In this document: positions 12,580 through 23,691 of the stretch, piece by piece
Layout: every line of letters starts with the position of its first letter
Position numbering within the stretch: position 1 is the stretch's first letter
Source of the DNA: Haemaphysalis longicornis
Taxonomy: Eukaryota; Arthropoda; Arachnida; Ixodida; Ixodidae
NCBI GenBank assembly: GCA_013339765.2
Contig: CM023452.1
Coordinates: forward strand, 159,038,977 to 159,102,976
Length of the DNA stretch: 64,000 nt
Direction: 5' to 3'
The notes under the pieces: generated by a model
What the model was told of the DNA's origin: nothing
What the model saw: only the letters and a program-made list of their open reading frames with translations
Database searches by the model: none
Made by a program: the position numbers and the translations under genes

Positions 12580-14194
12580 TTTTTATATATATGTTTATGT
12601 TATCATTCTGGAAAAACGTTCGGTTAATAAAAGATCAATTTACTAAACTGTGTAGACTTTTGACCACTAATCATTAGGTATGAATAAACAACGCAGATTA
12701 ACGGCAGCTCTCGCCCGTGTTCTTTTCTACCGTTCCGGGTAAATCCGCTCTGTTTACATCTCAAATTTCTAAAACTCGCCCAACCTTGGATTTTCTCATC
12801 CAGCAACACAGACAAATAAACATAGCGACAATGCCTTCCAAAATTAATTAGTAATATACGAGAGCGAATGCTCCATTGAAAGTTTTTATTTTCAGAGGCT
12901 TGATAATTCAGCGAACTATTGAGATTGATCTACCGCATATTTACAGCAGAATTTAGTTTACTTTATTTGAAAATTCCCTAGCCTACGATAACAGCCAACT
13001 CAAACGTGCTCACGGTACTATCATTACGAAATTTGAAACGGCTACTATCGTGGAACCAAGTTCACGAAATACTGTCAAAAGTCTGCTCGACCCAGTGAAA
13101 GAACGATGATGAAGAGGTCTTTTTTCCTGTGGTAGTATAGCTTTATGCTCAAAGCAAAATCAAGTACAATAACCCATCTGTGCAAACGGCCGGGTGTGTC
13201 ACAATCCTCAAGTACGTTTTCACCACAAATACGACAATTTTATGGCAACGAAAAAATCATATCACCTATAGTGTGATAAGTGCTTCAGTATTGTTAGGCT
13301 TTGATTGAAACAGCAGCGTGTTTGCCTCGGGATTAATGTGGAGTCCATATCACTGGGTTGACCATCTCGGGAGCCTTTTTCACAACACCATGAAGCACGA
13401 AACGCTTCAATTGACGCGAACACCGGATTGCAACGCAAACGTCAAGGAGCGAGTATCGACCGAAATTGCACCCAGGCAATCAATCAATCAATCAATCAAT
13501 CTTTATTTGGTATCAACCACAACAACAACACAGATACCAGGGGCACAGACAAAAAGCCAGAGAAAGAAGGCTTGACGGGGTCTGTGCCCCCTTTTGTAGT
13601 AATGTACAAAAAAAAACTAGTCGTGCATGTGAAACGGTAACAAACTAATACACACAGTTGAAACTTTATACAGCAAACATTCTTGATCAGCACATGCGCG
13701 AAGACACATTTCAGACACAAAAATGAGAAATACTCTATAATAACAGTTTCACGCAAAGGAATATCTACGTACCCAGCGAGTTAAGTAATGCCGGCAATGT
13801 AAAGGAGAGCAACTGGCGACCATAATTTGTGCGTGTAAGGGGAATCAACCATGTGTCAGCATGGCGAGTATGACGAACAGGACAGTTTCTTTTTATAGTT
13901 TATAATTGATCGATGATAAAGTTGTTTCGCTTCATTCCTGCGCAGTAACGCTTGAGGAGCATGTCATTATAAAATTGTGGAACAGCGCGAACAGGCTGCA
14001 TCAGGTGCCGGGTACCGCCTAGCCAACTGCCCGCTTTAGGGGGTTAAGGTCGATAAGATACAGCTATCAAATCTCGATTTTCAATTTTTATCGTTTTGGA
14101 ATGTGATTTTACGTGAGAGGCATTTTATTTTTTCTTCCAGCTCCGTTGTCAGGTATGTTTTGCTGCAGCTCCAACGCGCAAAAATTATCTTCGA
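12580..14194 (+). repeat. unknown 1.1-kb dispersed repeat, copy 1 (interrupted)
   Basis: From TTTTATATATATG at 12581 to about 14194 this region aligns with 41992-43104. Shared landmarks in order are AATAAAAGATCAAT, CACTAATCATTAGGTATGAA, TCTAAAACTCGCCCAACCTT, GAGGCTTGATAATTCAG, GGTGAAAGAACGAT, CACTGGGTTGAC, GGGTACCGCCTAGC and TTTTGCTGCAGCTCCAA. A 514-bp LINE 3' end (13478-13991) is present only in this copy. Neither copy has a recognisable reading frame or terminal repeats. The nature is unknown: non-autonomous transposon, internal part of a larger element, or segmental duplication. Confidence 0.7.
13478..13991 (-). mobile_element. LINE 3' end, 5'-truncated, with (ATTG)n tail
   Basis: Read on the minus strand the segment ends in AATAAAG followed by four to five ATTG units, a tail type common in arthropod non-LTR retrotransposons. 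The 5-bp CAGGC at 13473-13477 recurs at 13992-13996, consistent with a short target-site duplication. The segment is missing from the paralogous copy at 42.9 kb, where the flanks are joined directly. Only untranslated 3' sequence appears to be present, since no RT or nuclease motifs are visible, so the clade is not determined. Confidence 0.6.
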
Positions 14195-14771
14195 AGCCTA
14201 ATTATGCCGTCAAACATATGTCATGTTGTTTACTGTGCATTAATCACAATACTTTTTTTCCTGCAACAACTTATCGCGCAGTACAAGAGGCACTGTGTAT
14301 GGCATAATGCTTTCCTCTATGAATTGCTGTGCTATATCAATGCTGGGTTGATTACTCACTAGGTTTGCCTGACTAAGGATTGCGTTGGGAAACAAGACGG
14401 CATGTTGAGTGGGGAATAAGCGACCAAGGTTCAGGAAATTCGATTGAATCCAACCAGACAGAAAATTCGGGTTCACCTGCCCAGTGACTACTTAAATGAG
14501 AGCTTAGATGACAAGTGAACACTCATGAAGAAATGAATCGCTGACATGAAAACATGTGTCAGAGCGAACAGATGACGCGATGTCTTCATATGAAAGTTAA
14601 AAAGAAGCATGCGTTTATTACAAAAACAAAGTTGGGAGATGTGGTTTTCCAAGTATTTTAATAGTGTGCTATTATTGCACCTCCACGAATAGTGCTTTTC
14701 AATTTTGCGTGTTGCGGTTCATAATTTCCCGTTCGTATTTGTTTTGTCCTTGACTGTACGTAGTTGAAAAC
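14195..14771. other. unrecognised DNA
   Basis: No supported feature. Short open frames occur on both strands without recognisable motifs. The stretch separates the unknown repeat from the tail of the minus-strand PLE fragment. Confidence 0.35.
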
Positions 14772-15033
14772 TTTGATCTTCCCTAACAGCGCGCACACAC
14801 GAAGACTAAGGCAACGAAGGGGACAGAACGAGCCCTGACTCACAACTACTTTTCTTTTGAAGAAAGACGCGAAATTAAAAACTAAAAAACACCGGTTGCG
14901 AATGAATTCCTCGTGGCTACAAGATGTAGACGGATGGTTAATGCACGTTTTGCCCTGCTTGGAGATATGGTAGGAATCCGCCACCTCTCCGGTCATCCTA
15001 TCTTTATGTTTATATAGCACTTTTGTTTGACAG
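14772..15033 (-). mobile_element. Penelope-like element 3' fragment, minus strand
   Basis: On the minus strand, 15020-14890 encodes YKHKDRMTGEV followed by DSYHISKQGKTCINHPS and HEEF. This is the C-terminal end that follows the GIY-YIG nuclease in the lineage labelled PLE-3 here (compare IIEASHITKLGDACISH in PLE-3). It runs into a 3' untranslated block at about 14870-14775 with GTGAGTCAGGGCTCGTTCTG and GCGCGCTGTTAGGGAAGAT, which recurs at 16155-16235 on the plus strand. The fragment is cut at about 15033, where an oppositely oriented fragment begins. Confidence 0.75.
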
Positions 15034-16235
15034 GGTACTGGAGCCGAGTTTGGGGGACATGCACATAAGGACATTTCGGTTCGTTGACGACTATCTAATG
15101 TTTTCTAAAAAACTAGGGTTTGAGCCAAGAATGATGCACGTTTTAGATTTGTTCAAGGAGAGTGGGTTAGGGTTGCGCTTTACGTTTGGAGTGCCGTAGT
15201 CTGATGAACTGCAGTACTTGGACTTAACCCTGCGGTTCTTGAGCATTCATGTGTGCTGGCTGTACAGGCCACGATCTGTTAAGCTACTGTTCAAGTTTGA
15301 TTCGGGGCACTCTAAAAATGTGAAATGTGTTATCGCAAAGCCTTGCCTTCGGTCCGCACTAAAGAAGTCTTGTTCACACACTGTGGAAGAGGCGTTCTTG
15401 TTGCAAGTAATTCGGCTGAAGTCCGCTAGATACCCTGATGAAGTTTTGGTGCGAAGCAGTGAGAAGTTGATTACGTTGCCGAAGATAACGTAGTCGGCTA
15501 ACTTGCCGGGTAGCACGCCTGAAATAGAAAGAAAAAAGTGAGCTGTCGTCTTCAATGAGCAGAACTGTCCCACAGGTTAAAGAATGTTGGCAAGCGGTAT
15601 CGGGTAGACGGGGTCGGTGTGTGTTCGGCGGTTTCAAAGAAGAGATGTCGACGTTGCACGCAGGCGCCTAGGGTGCGGGGTGAATTACAAAAACCTATTT
15701 GTTACGTGTTGCATGGGGGTTGTTTGCCGCATTCCCGGGCGGTGTCTGATAAGGTGTCTGTGCGCCTACTGGAGCACAGGAATAGCCTTTAAAATGACAC
15801 GCAGGCGCTCCTTTTAATACATTGTGAAACCTTTGCTTTACCATGCTACCCTCGTTTCAGACAAACAAAAGTGCTATTGATACATAAAGATAGGATGATC
15901 CAGAAGGTGGTGGAGGCCTACCATATTTCCAGACTCGGTAAAACGTGCATTAGGCCTCCGTCGATATCGCTTAGACACGAGGAATACAAGTTTTTAGATA
16001 ACGGTGCAAGTTTTGTTCCTTGCAGTGGAGTAACTTATTGATGAGTTGGCTTCGGTGTCCGTATCCTCTTTTCTGTTAATCGGACGTTTTTCTTTTTATT
16101 GTCATGCGGAACCGCTGTTTTGTTAGTATATGATTTCGTGTCTTCCTTCGATAAAAAGTAGTTGTAAGTCAGCGCTCGTCCTGTCAACTTCTTTGCCTTA
16201 GTCACCGTGTGTGCGCGCTGTTAGGGAAGATGAAT
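15034..16235 (+). pseudogene. Penelope-like RT/GIY-YIG fragment, plus strand, decayed
   Basis: The plus strand opens with a sequence containing FRFVDDYLMF, a YVDD-type reverse transcriptase catalytic box. It continues with LGLRFTFGV, LQYLDLTLRF, RPRSVKLLFKFDSGHSKNV and LRSALKKSCSHT. Each aligns in order with PLE-3 (for example YRYVDDYIVF, LGLKYTFEV, IQFLDLSLKF, KPLLNYKSGHSKLV). A TAG stop interrupts near 15199. Downstream, a wrecked GIY-YIG region and the tail EAYHISRLGKTCIRPPS with EEYKFLD are seen at about 15895-15995, then the conserved 3' block with GTAAGTCAGCGCTCGTCCTG. With the minus-strand fragment it forms an inverted partial-copy arrangement typical of PLEs. Confidence 0.8.
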
Positions 16236-18570
16236 AGGTACCAACTCGCGTAATTGTCAGTTCTTTTAAAACGTTGAGTTAGTGCACACTTAAGGCGTGC
16301 TCGTTTAAACGATTCAGGGCACGCCATTAGGGCATCAGCAATGCATAACGGCTAAGAACCGTACCCGTTGCCATTAACAATCCCTTTGGACAGAAAATGA
16401 GACAACAGGTACCCAATTGCTGTACAACGCATGCATCCTTTAGCCAACGTTCATTTGGTGACTACGCGAAGTCATTGCGAACATCCCAAATAATTGATGA
16501 AGAACACAAGACTGGAAAATGTTGTTCCCGCTCAGGTGATCCCTTCCACTGTCCGCCAGAAGCAGAACTGTAACATTTTGGCCGATAGGTCAGTGATAAT
16601 CTCGCAAAATATTGCATATTCGCACCTGCATAGACTACGCTTGTTTCTCTTGCCCAATTTGATTCAATTTGTTCGGCAGGAATTGAACATAGTTGCTTGA
16701 GCTATATTTACCTGATTGAGAGACTTCGTTAGAACTCACATTTTCAGATGGTACCATAAGCCTGGATAACTGACAGGAGGCTTCTTTCTCTAGAAAAAAC
16801 TTTGCCTGAATAGCTCTGGAGTGAAAGCCCAGAAGTAGTGTGACTCCGCCCTTATATAAGTACGAAACGGTACACAAAGTTAAAGAACGTAAACAAAACA
16901 TGTTTTGAAACCGGCAGTTTTACTCGGAAATAGATTTAGAATTCGGTGCGAGCAAGCAGGTGCAAGTGTACGGAAGGTGTAGTTCTTAAAAACACCGTTA
17001 TGCAGAAAAAGAAGTTTAATTCTGCCTTACCCGAACACGTTTCTCCCCTGTTTTAAACAAAACAAAATTCAGGGGCGATTCCGGGAAGAGAACGCTTCAC
17101 AGTTAGGTTTTGACATAACCTAATTTTCTATGTCCAGGGATTTAGGTTCGATACGATTGGAAAAGCTCAGTGGGTAAGTCGGAACCCGCCATTGGGAAAA
17201 AGCGGTGAGATGCAAACAGTACGAGGAGGCCAAAAAATAAAAGTGAGGCAATCAAACAAAAATTTAGTAACTTCTGGTTTAACAGGCAATCGAAATCAAC
17301 ACCTTAAGAGTGGAGGCGTGCCAGCACATTTTTAGCCACAAGGGATCGATGGCAAGGAAATTTGTGGCTGTAAATTACGCTTTGATTTTGAGAGTTGTAT
17401 TCGAGGCATAATCGCGACCGATGTGAGCATGACATATTCTGTAATGCGGTTAAGCGCGCATCAAAGTTTGTTTACGATAATGAAAAGTTATACTGATATT
17501 TCTATGAGACCAAGAAGTGGGAAGTGCGCACTTCCCCATGGGAGCCAGAATGAAGACGACGGCATTAAGAATCTAAAGTGGCCCACGGTTCGCTAGCGGC
17601 GTCATGGCTGGTTAAATTTCTCGGACGTAGCTACTATGTCCCCATGTCCTTTGCCCTGCCGACACGTAACATGTTTGTTGGTAGTTGCGATGTCTCCATC
17701 CCAATGTTGACCCTCAGCTCAGCAGTTATCAGCTTTGAAGTCAGTGCCAAGTCGACGTGGGCGCGTCGCCGCAGTAACCCGGAAGCAGCGCCGGCACGAC
17801 GATATCCGCAGTCATATGACCCCAGCACGTGGCATGAAGAGAGAGGACGAGACGAGACAAGATGACACGAGACGAAAGCAGCCATGAGCACTTGCCGGGA
17901 GTCCTGCGTGTTTAGTCAGGCGCGGCTCCAAGCACTTCGGGGTTACTTCTTGGTCATTCCGGTAATCATTATTACAATGCGACCAGTTCTCATTCAGGTC
18001 TTCGTGTTTACCCACATCCGCAAGGACCTTAGTCAATTGTATAACGCTACCTGTAACTTTATTGCACACGTCCATAGAAGGTGGAGTCGACCGTGATGGA
18101 CACCTTGTGTTTTGACCGAGGCGATATGGTGCAAGGCGAAGACGTGGTTTTGTGGCACACTCGGTGGAATTTCAGAAGAGGAAGGCAACGTCCACAATAT
18201 GGCAGAGCCCCAGGGTTCACTCGCACAATTGTGGCACTCATTAAACCACTGGCTCATATACCATTGCACACGTCTTTGATGCTGTCTCTGGGTGACATTA
18301 TGCCCCAGTAACGCCATGGTGTGTAATGTAGTGAAACGTATGATTGTACTGCTCTGCTTCGACTGATTGCTAATATGTAGCGCCGCACATGGCTTGGTCC
18401 TTCTGAACAGGGTATCAAGAGGCTACTGTAGCGCCTACAGAAGACGTACATCCCTCGCGTAATTTAACCCTAATATTTTACTTTCACTACAGTAGAAGCT
18501 GTACATAACTGTCAGAGTAAACTTTGTTTCCTACACTTTGACAAGATCATTTAAAAACATTCTTTTTTTT
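16236..18570. other. unrecognised DNA
   Basis: No gene is supported. A GC-richer section at 17570-17900 includes GAGACGAGACAAGATGACACG-type simple sequence. A section at 18050-18320 has open frames on both strands with no recognised domain. Confidence 0.35.
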
Positions 18571-18734
18571 GGTGGCCGCTTTATGATTGAGGCAAAAAGC
18601 CAAAAACGCCCATGTATTCGAGATTTCGGCGCAATTTGAAGCACCCCAGCTGGTGAAAATTAATCCGGAACACTCCACGACAGTGCGCTTCATCGTCTCT
18701 GTAGGGTCGGCGCGTTAAACTACCTATCAATTCA
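18571..18734 (+). mobile_element. tRNA-derived SINE, 5'-truncated, plus strand
   Basis: This aligns with the body of the full SINE at 43334-43566, which is on the other strand. Shared blocks are GATTTCGGCGCA, AAAATTAATCCGGA, CACTCCAC and CTTCATCGTCT followed by GTCGG. The tRNA-like head is missing, so this copy is a 5'-truncated or decayed insertion. No target-site duplication is obvious. Confidence 0.75.
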
Positions 18735-19317
18735 TGTAGTTTTTTAAGGGTACATTGTGCCAAAAGCTACACATGGTTTATGAGACTGGTTGTATAGAAG
18801 ACCAAGACATGTATTATGGTATCGAAGAGTGGGTAAGTTGCGGTGTTACATTACCACATGGGCATTTTTGTTCTCAGCCGTCTTTGGGGAAAAGCAACAA
18901 CGGCTAGACTCGGAGCGCCGTCATTGGGATCTGTATCAGAAAGCTTTGCGTACTCAGCAACTCCTGCGGCCGGCTGGTATTTTTGTAGTTAACTTGCGAT
19001 TTCTCCTCTTGTGTACCTCTATTATTTTGTCATTTATTATATCTATTAACTACAACTGTTAAAATGCCATTTGCGTGGCTATTCAAACTGCTTTACGGAA
19101 ACAGTTAAGGTGTACGTCAACAGTTACGGCTTTGCGCCTCGCTAGGGCAAATGATTCCGAATAAACACGCTGAATTCTGTGGTGATGTTATTCTAATTTC
19201 TACGAAGAGTTTGCACACAGTGGTTGAGTTTCTTTCAACCGCTGCTCCGCTGGCGTGGTGGTGACAGCTAGCTTATTCCACGCTAAATTCCAAAAATGAC
19301 TTAAACACTTAGGTTTG

Positions 19318-19318
<1 letters not shown>
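18735..19318. other. unrecognised DNA
   Basis: No supported feature is seen. The 90-codon open frame at 18790-19062 has no recognisable motif. Confidence 0.35.
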
Positions 19319-19408
<90 letters not shown>

Positions 19409-19456
19409 CACTGCCAACCCTTATTTCTGTGTTATATATATATATATATATATATA
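19319..19456. repeat. (TA)n microsatellite, left flank of PLE-1
   Basis: Two TA-dinucleotide tracts (about 19319-19406 and 19433-19456) are separated by a short unique stretch. The second runs directly into the left inverted arm of PLE-1 at 19457. A matching (TA)n tract lies at the other end of that element. Open frames reading YIYIYI across it are artefacts of the repeat. Confidence 0.9.
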
Positions 19457-20190
19457 GTCAGGTAAAAGATAAGAACAACTTTGCGGTTAACTTGTTTATT
19501 ATAAATTATTCCGACAGTTTCGGAAGTGGAACTTCCTTCCTCAGGGACAATCCCACAATGAACACCGAATCCTTATGCACACTGCATGCGAGGGAGAGTC
19601 TCTCTTCCTCTCCCTCATAAGGAGGGGAATACGCCAGAGAACGTAAAAAATCGGGTAACAACAGGGCACTTGCTGAGTGAAGAGGATTTAAATTAAAAGA
19701 AAGAAAGAGAAAGAGGAAAGGCGGTGGTTTTAGTGAGAAAACGGCTCTGGTGGGGGAAGGGAGCGGGACCAAAGGTTTCTGTCGGCCCGCTGCAGCTGGG
19801 ATGAAAGAGAACTGACAAACAAAATACAGACAACGCATGAGCACAGATGGGAAGAGCGGGGCGGTGGTGTAGTAACTAAGGACGCGGTCTTGGCCCGGCA
19901 TTTGTTTCGTGGGTTCAGAACAGACCGTTAAACGTAGAATTATTGCTTTTACCAAGAAACCGGTGATAAGTCTACTTTGTTTGCCCTTTGAAGGGCCGCG
20001 ACATGGCGACAGAGAAAGGCACTAGCGGCAGCCAGCGGCGAGCCGCATAGCGGTCGGACCGCGCGGAAGACATGGATCAAGTTACACAGGGACGCGGCGA
20101 GTTCGGAGAAGGCGACGAGTACCCCGTCCGTCCTTGGCCGCAGCGTAGAGTAATGTAAAGGCACACATACGACGCGACAAGCGTGAAGTT
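19457..20190 (-). repeat. PLE-1 left inverted arm (pseudo-LTR)
   Basis: This 734-bp arm is the reverse complement of 23692-24435 with scattered substitutions and small indels. Matching landmarks include GTCAGGTAAAAGATAAGAAC (outer end), GGAAGTGGAACTTCC, CACCGGTTTCTTGGTAAAAG (as complement) and GCGACAAGCGTGAAG (inner end). It contains a hammerhead-like motif at 19509-19548. The 149- and 100-codon open frames within it show no recognisable protein. Confidence 0.9.
19509..19548 (-). ncRNA. hammerhead-ribozyme-like motif, PLE-1 left arm
   Basis: On the minus strand the order is TCC, CTGAGGA, a GGAAG/CTTCC hairpin with a TTCCA loop, GAAAC, T, GTC, GGA. This matches the hammerhead core CUGANGA - stem II - GAAA - NUH, with GUC as the predicted cleavage triplet and a minimal stem III. 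One extra A sits between CTGAGGA and stem II, a departure from the textbook core. Hammerheads are known in PLE terminal repeats. Activity is not shown here. Confidence 0.5.
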
Positions 20191-20369
20191 GGGAAGGAGT
20201 TGGGGGCAGACGTCCGCTACATCGATCACGCATTCCACGAACTACCGGCACGGAGGGTCTTTGCTGCTGACGGGCTCCACGCGAGTTTTGAGGGCGTTGC
20301 GCTGCTGGCGGAGCACTTCCGCAACGCTCTCTCGTTCAGGGCGCTCGGCTGGCAGCGGAGACCCTTTAA
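20191..20369 (+). pseudogene. SGNH/GDSL-esterase-like C-terminal fragment in PLE-1
   Basis: Just inside the left arm, a plus-strand frame encodes GADVRYIDHAFHELPARRV, then AADGLHASFEGVALLAEHF. The DGLHxS block with the D-x-x-H spacing and the following hydrophobic helix resemble the last catalytic block (Asp-His) of SGNH hydrolases. The nucleophile (GDS) and Asn blocks that should precede it are not visible, so this is a C-terminal scrap. A proline/arginine-rich tail follows, then a stop. SGNH esterases occur in ORF1 of CR1-type LINEs and, as GDSL esterases, in giant Athena-type PLEs. Whether this piece belongs to PLE-1 or was carried in is not resolved. Confidence 0.5.
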
Positions 20370-20883
20370 ACCCCGGGCACCGAACAACCCAACACCAGGT
20401 GCAACGCCGGCACAGCGGGAACGTCAGCGGGCTCCCCTTCTCCGGAGGTCTCTCCCACCACAGCTGTGACCCCGAAGACTTCGCCACGCCGGCCCAACGG
20501 GACACGCCAGACCCCCCCTGAGACGACTGACGCGGGGGTTCGCAACGACTGACTCAGCCCAAGTAAAGGTACGGCCCGAACGACACGACCCTGGTCGCGC
20601 GCCTTCCTCTCTCTTCGCAAAAGCATAGATAAGCGAGTGCGCTACAACTTGCACAGTGCTACTTTAAAATCATATGCAACAGCACGTAAAATACCTAAAG
20701 GACTGCGGCTAAGGCTGACACCGGCAATGACCGATCTTAATGCAGATGAAATGGCGCGGTGGAACAATATCCTTGAGGACGCATCCTTGCAGCTAATGCA
20801 GGTAATAATAGGACACGGAGAAAGAAAGACATTAGATTAGAGAAGTTGGAAACTCCCTTCGGAGCAGCCCGGAGATATCCGAA

Positions 20884-23325
20884 ATGGAAAGAATGGAACT
20901 CAAGAGATACGAATCTCAAAAAGAAGGAGGTGTGATGAACCAAAAATTTAAAAAGATGCGGAGAGACAATATCCCCATTCCAGATCACTCCTTCAGGGAG
21001 CAGGGAGTTGGGTGCTCAGGAAGCCAAACCAGAACTGAGAATTCTTCCATTCCGGATAATCCAGCTGCTGTACCCTTGGGTGAGGAGAAAAGCGTATGTC
21101 CTGTGAGTCAAACCCCATCTGAAAGTTCGGCGCATCCAGAATCCAACGTTGTCAACCTATCGGACGTACCGCTCATAGAATCTGAACTTAAACTGCTGTC
21201 AAAAGGTCTCACATTCTGTCCCTCTACGGGTAAATTTAATGAATTTCAGCTGTACCAGGACTTAGACAATTTTGCGAGGAACTTACGCCTTCGTGAATAC
21301 TTCTACGACCCGGGAAACGAACCCAGACAAAAAAAATTCCGGGAGCATCAGACGAATGTTGGACACCGAGCGATGGTCGGGACAAACATCTCGATATGTA
21401 CATTTCGGCCGTTCAAAAAGACGTGTTGAATGCATTAAAGAAAAACAAACCCTGTCCGCAACAACCTATCAACTGATGAGCGCAAGGCCCTTTTCTCCCT
21501 CCGCCAACGGGAATGGACATTGTTATAAAGCCGGCGGACAAGGGCGGAGCAATAGTCGTAATTAACAAAACCGACTACATTAGGGAAGGACTCCGACAAC
21601 TGAGTGATGAGAATTTTTATGAGGAACTTCCTGCGGACCCAACACAGCAGTTCGTATCGAAAATCACCCTTGAACTCACAAGGCTTCCTTGAAAATGGCG
21701 ATATAACTAAAGACATGTTTAAAGCAATGACGCCCACCCAATCAGCACCGGGACTCTTTTACCTACTACTCCCTAAAATTCACAAACCTGGCAATCCAGG
21801 CCGCCCGATTGTATCTTGCAATGGCACTCCAACCGAATCAATTTCCAGCTTTCTTGATTTTATTTAAAAAAACGCAGTTCCCACAATTCCGGCCTATATA
21901 ACCATTTTTTGAGAGAGATGTCTGGACTGGTAATCCCCCCTGGCAGCTTCCTGGTTACAATGGATGTCTCATCGCTTTACACCAATATCCCCCATTCAGA
22001 CGGCATCAGGTATACCGTGGAGGCATGTCAAAACGCTGATATGGCACTAGAGATTAATGAGCACGCCCTTACTACCCTACTTGACCTGGTGCTTCGTTAC
22101 AATTATTTCCAATTCGAAAACAAACATTACCTTCAAATTAGCGGAACAGCTATGGGCAAAAAATTTGCACCAAATTACGCGAACTTGTTCATGGCGGCAC
22201 TCGAGGGACCCTTCTTGGAAGCTCAACCCGTTCGCCCGCTCATATACAAGCGATTCCTGGATGACATCTTTTTTGTCTGGCCGCATGACGAGGCAAGCTT
22301 GCATAAGTTCATTTCGGGATTTCAACTTGGTCCACCCTTCTATATCTTTTACGCATAATATATCAAGGACATCGGTGAACTTTCTCGACGTCACCATTCA
22401 GGTAGAGGGCACGACCACGATCCACAGCCCTATATAGAAACCCACAGATCACCAGCAGTATCTGCACTTTGAAAGTGACCCATCCACAGCATTGCAAGAT
22501 GAGCATTCCCTATTCCCAGGCCCACAGATACCGCAGAATTTGCTCTGACAACGCCGACTTTGACCACAACTCCCAACAACTAAAAAATGCCCTCATTCGT
22601 CAAAAGTACCCAGCAGCAGTGGTCGATGACTCCATCAACAGAGCTCGTAACCTAAACCGCGAAGAAATTCTACATGGAGGGAATCCCAGGAATGAAGGAA
22701 GCCAGACAAATCTTGTCCTCCACCCACTCATCAGCGTTTGCCCAAACTTAATAACATTCTTTCGAGACATTTTAATATACTGCAACAAAGTAGCCGGCTA
22801 TCTTCAATTTTCCAAAGCCCCCCCCGAGTTGTTTATCGCCGCGGAAAAAAACCTGAAAGATATGTTAGTCAGAGGCCAAGACGACTGCCATTGAGGGCAC
22901 TCAACGGGGATGCCAGCCATGCAAGAAAACACGTTGTAAGGTTTGTTCACACATGACTACCACCACTATTGCTAAAGCCAGCTCCTCAGATTACGTATTC
23001 AAAATAAATGCGCATCTAAACTGTGACAGCCAAATGTCGTCTACAATGCTTCACTGTGACATCTGTGGCATGCAGTACATCGGACAAACAGAAACCGCCT
23101 TCCGTAAACGCTTTAACAACCACCGTTCTCACGCTAAAACACAACCGAACTTGCCCATTTCAAGACATGTCAGCCTCCCAGGAATTCATTCGACCAAATT
23201 AAAGTCACTCTGCTAGAGAGACCGGTTTTCACACTAAACGGGAGCGCGAACAGAAGGAATCGTACCTTATTTATAAGTTCAAAACGCTGACTCTGGTATC
23301 AACGAGAGCGCTGGCAGCATGTCGT
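20884..23325 (+). pseudogene. PLE-1 reverse transcriptase + GIY-YIG nuclease, broken
   Basis: The N-terminal part (20884-21429) contains VVNLSDVPLIESELKLLSKG and LRLREYFYD, the conserved Penelope N-terminal block. After frame changes follow IKPADKGGAIVVINKTDYI (about 21515-21590), LLPKIHKPGNPGRPIVSC (21770-21825), the A motif VTMDVSSLYTNIP (21955-21993) and the B motif GTAMGKKFAPNYANLF (22143-22190). The catalytic box RFLDDIFFVW follows (22250-22280), then NFLDVTI. The GIY-YIG part reads LHCDICGMQYIGQTETAFRK (23050-23110), with an NHRSHA helix after it. At least five frameshifts or stops break the frame, so no functional protein is expected. The catalytic DD is retained. Confidence 0.85.
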
Positions 23326-23691
23326 GCCTCCGGAGGACCACGGACGTTGATTGACAACAGGAAGTGGATGCACATTGTTCCACCCCCTTTTCTCCTAGCA
23401 TAAAAGGTTTTTTTTTTTTTTTTAATTCAGGACCACCCGCCATTAGCTCAGCAGACAACGGGCGCATACCGAGAGGGAGCGCCCGCCCGAAAAAAAGCCG
23501 CCTAAGCCCCGCACTGCACGTGCTGCGCGATAATGCTGTCCACATTGGGACAACTAAGAAGAGTAAGAAGAGAGAGGGAGGTGACGTTGAAACGGCAGTG
23601 CCAATCTGCTGCCGTACCTTGAGATTGTCGTGTTCTGTCGAGACATAGCGGTGGTCGTAATTCAGTGGTTTTCTGTGTCGGCCCTCCATTG

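Noticed and set aside
13480..13500. CRISPR-like or satellite array from repeated CAAT units
   Set aside because: It is only a short tetranucleotide tail of a LINE 3' end.
17570..18320. GC-richer region with several open frames, considered as host exons
   Set aside because: Frames are open on both strands, no splice-bounded consistent frame was found, and no similarity is recognised.
19315..19620. Open frame rich in YIYIYI (and similar frames at 24917-25397 and 41653-42068)
   Set aside because: The frames are produced by (TA)n or (TG)n repeats, which lack stops in two phases. No other coding evidence exists.
19506..20251. 149- and 100-codon minus-strand frames in the PLE-1 left arm, and their counterparts in the right arm
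   Set aside because: They lie in the inverted untranslated arms, the corresponding frames in the other arm are not conserved as proteins, and no domain is recognisable.
23279..23689. 136-codon minus-strand frame next to the PLE-1 right arm
   Set aside because: It overlaps the PLE-1 3' untranslated region antisense, includes a poly-lysine stretch from a T-run, and has no recognisable domain.
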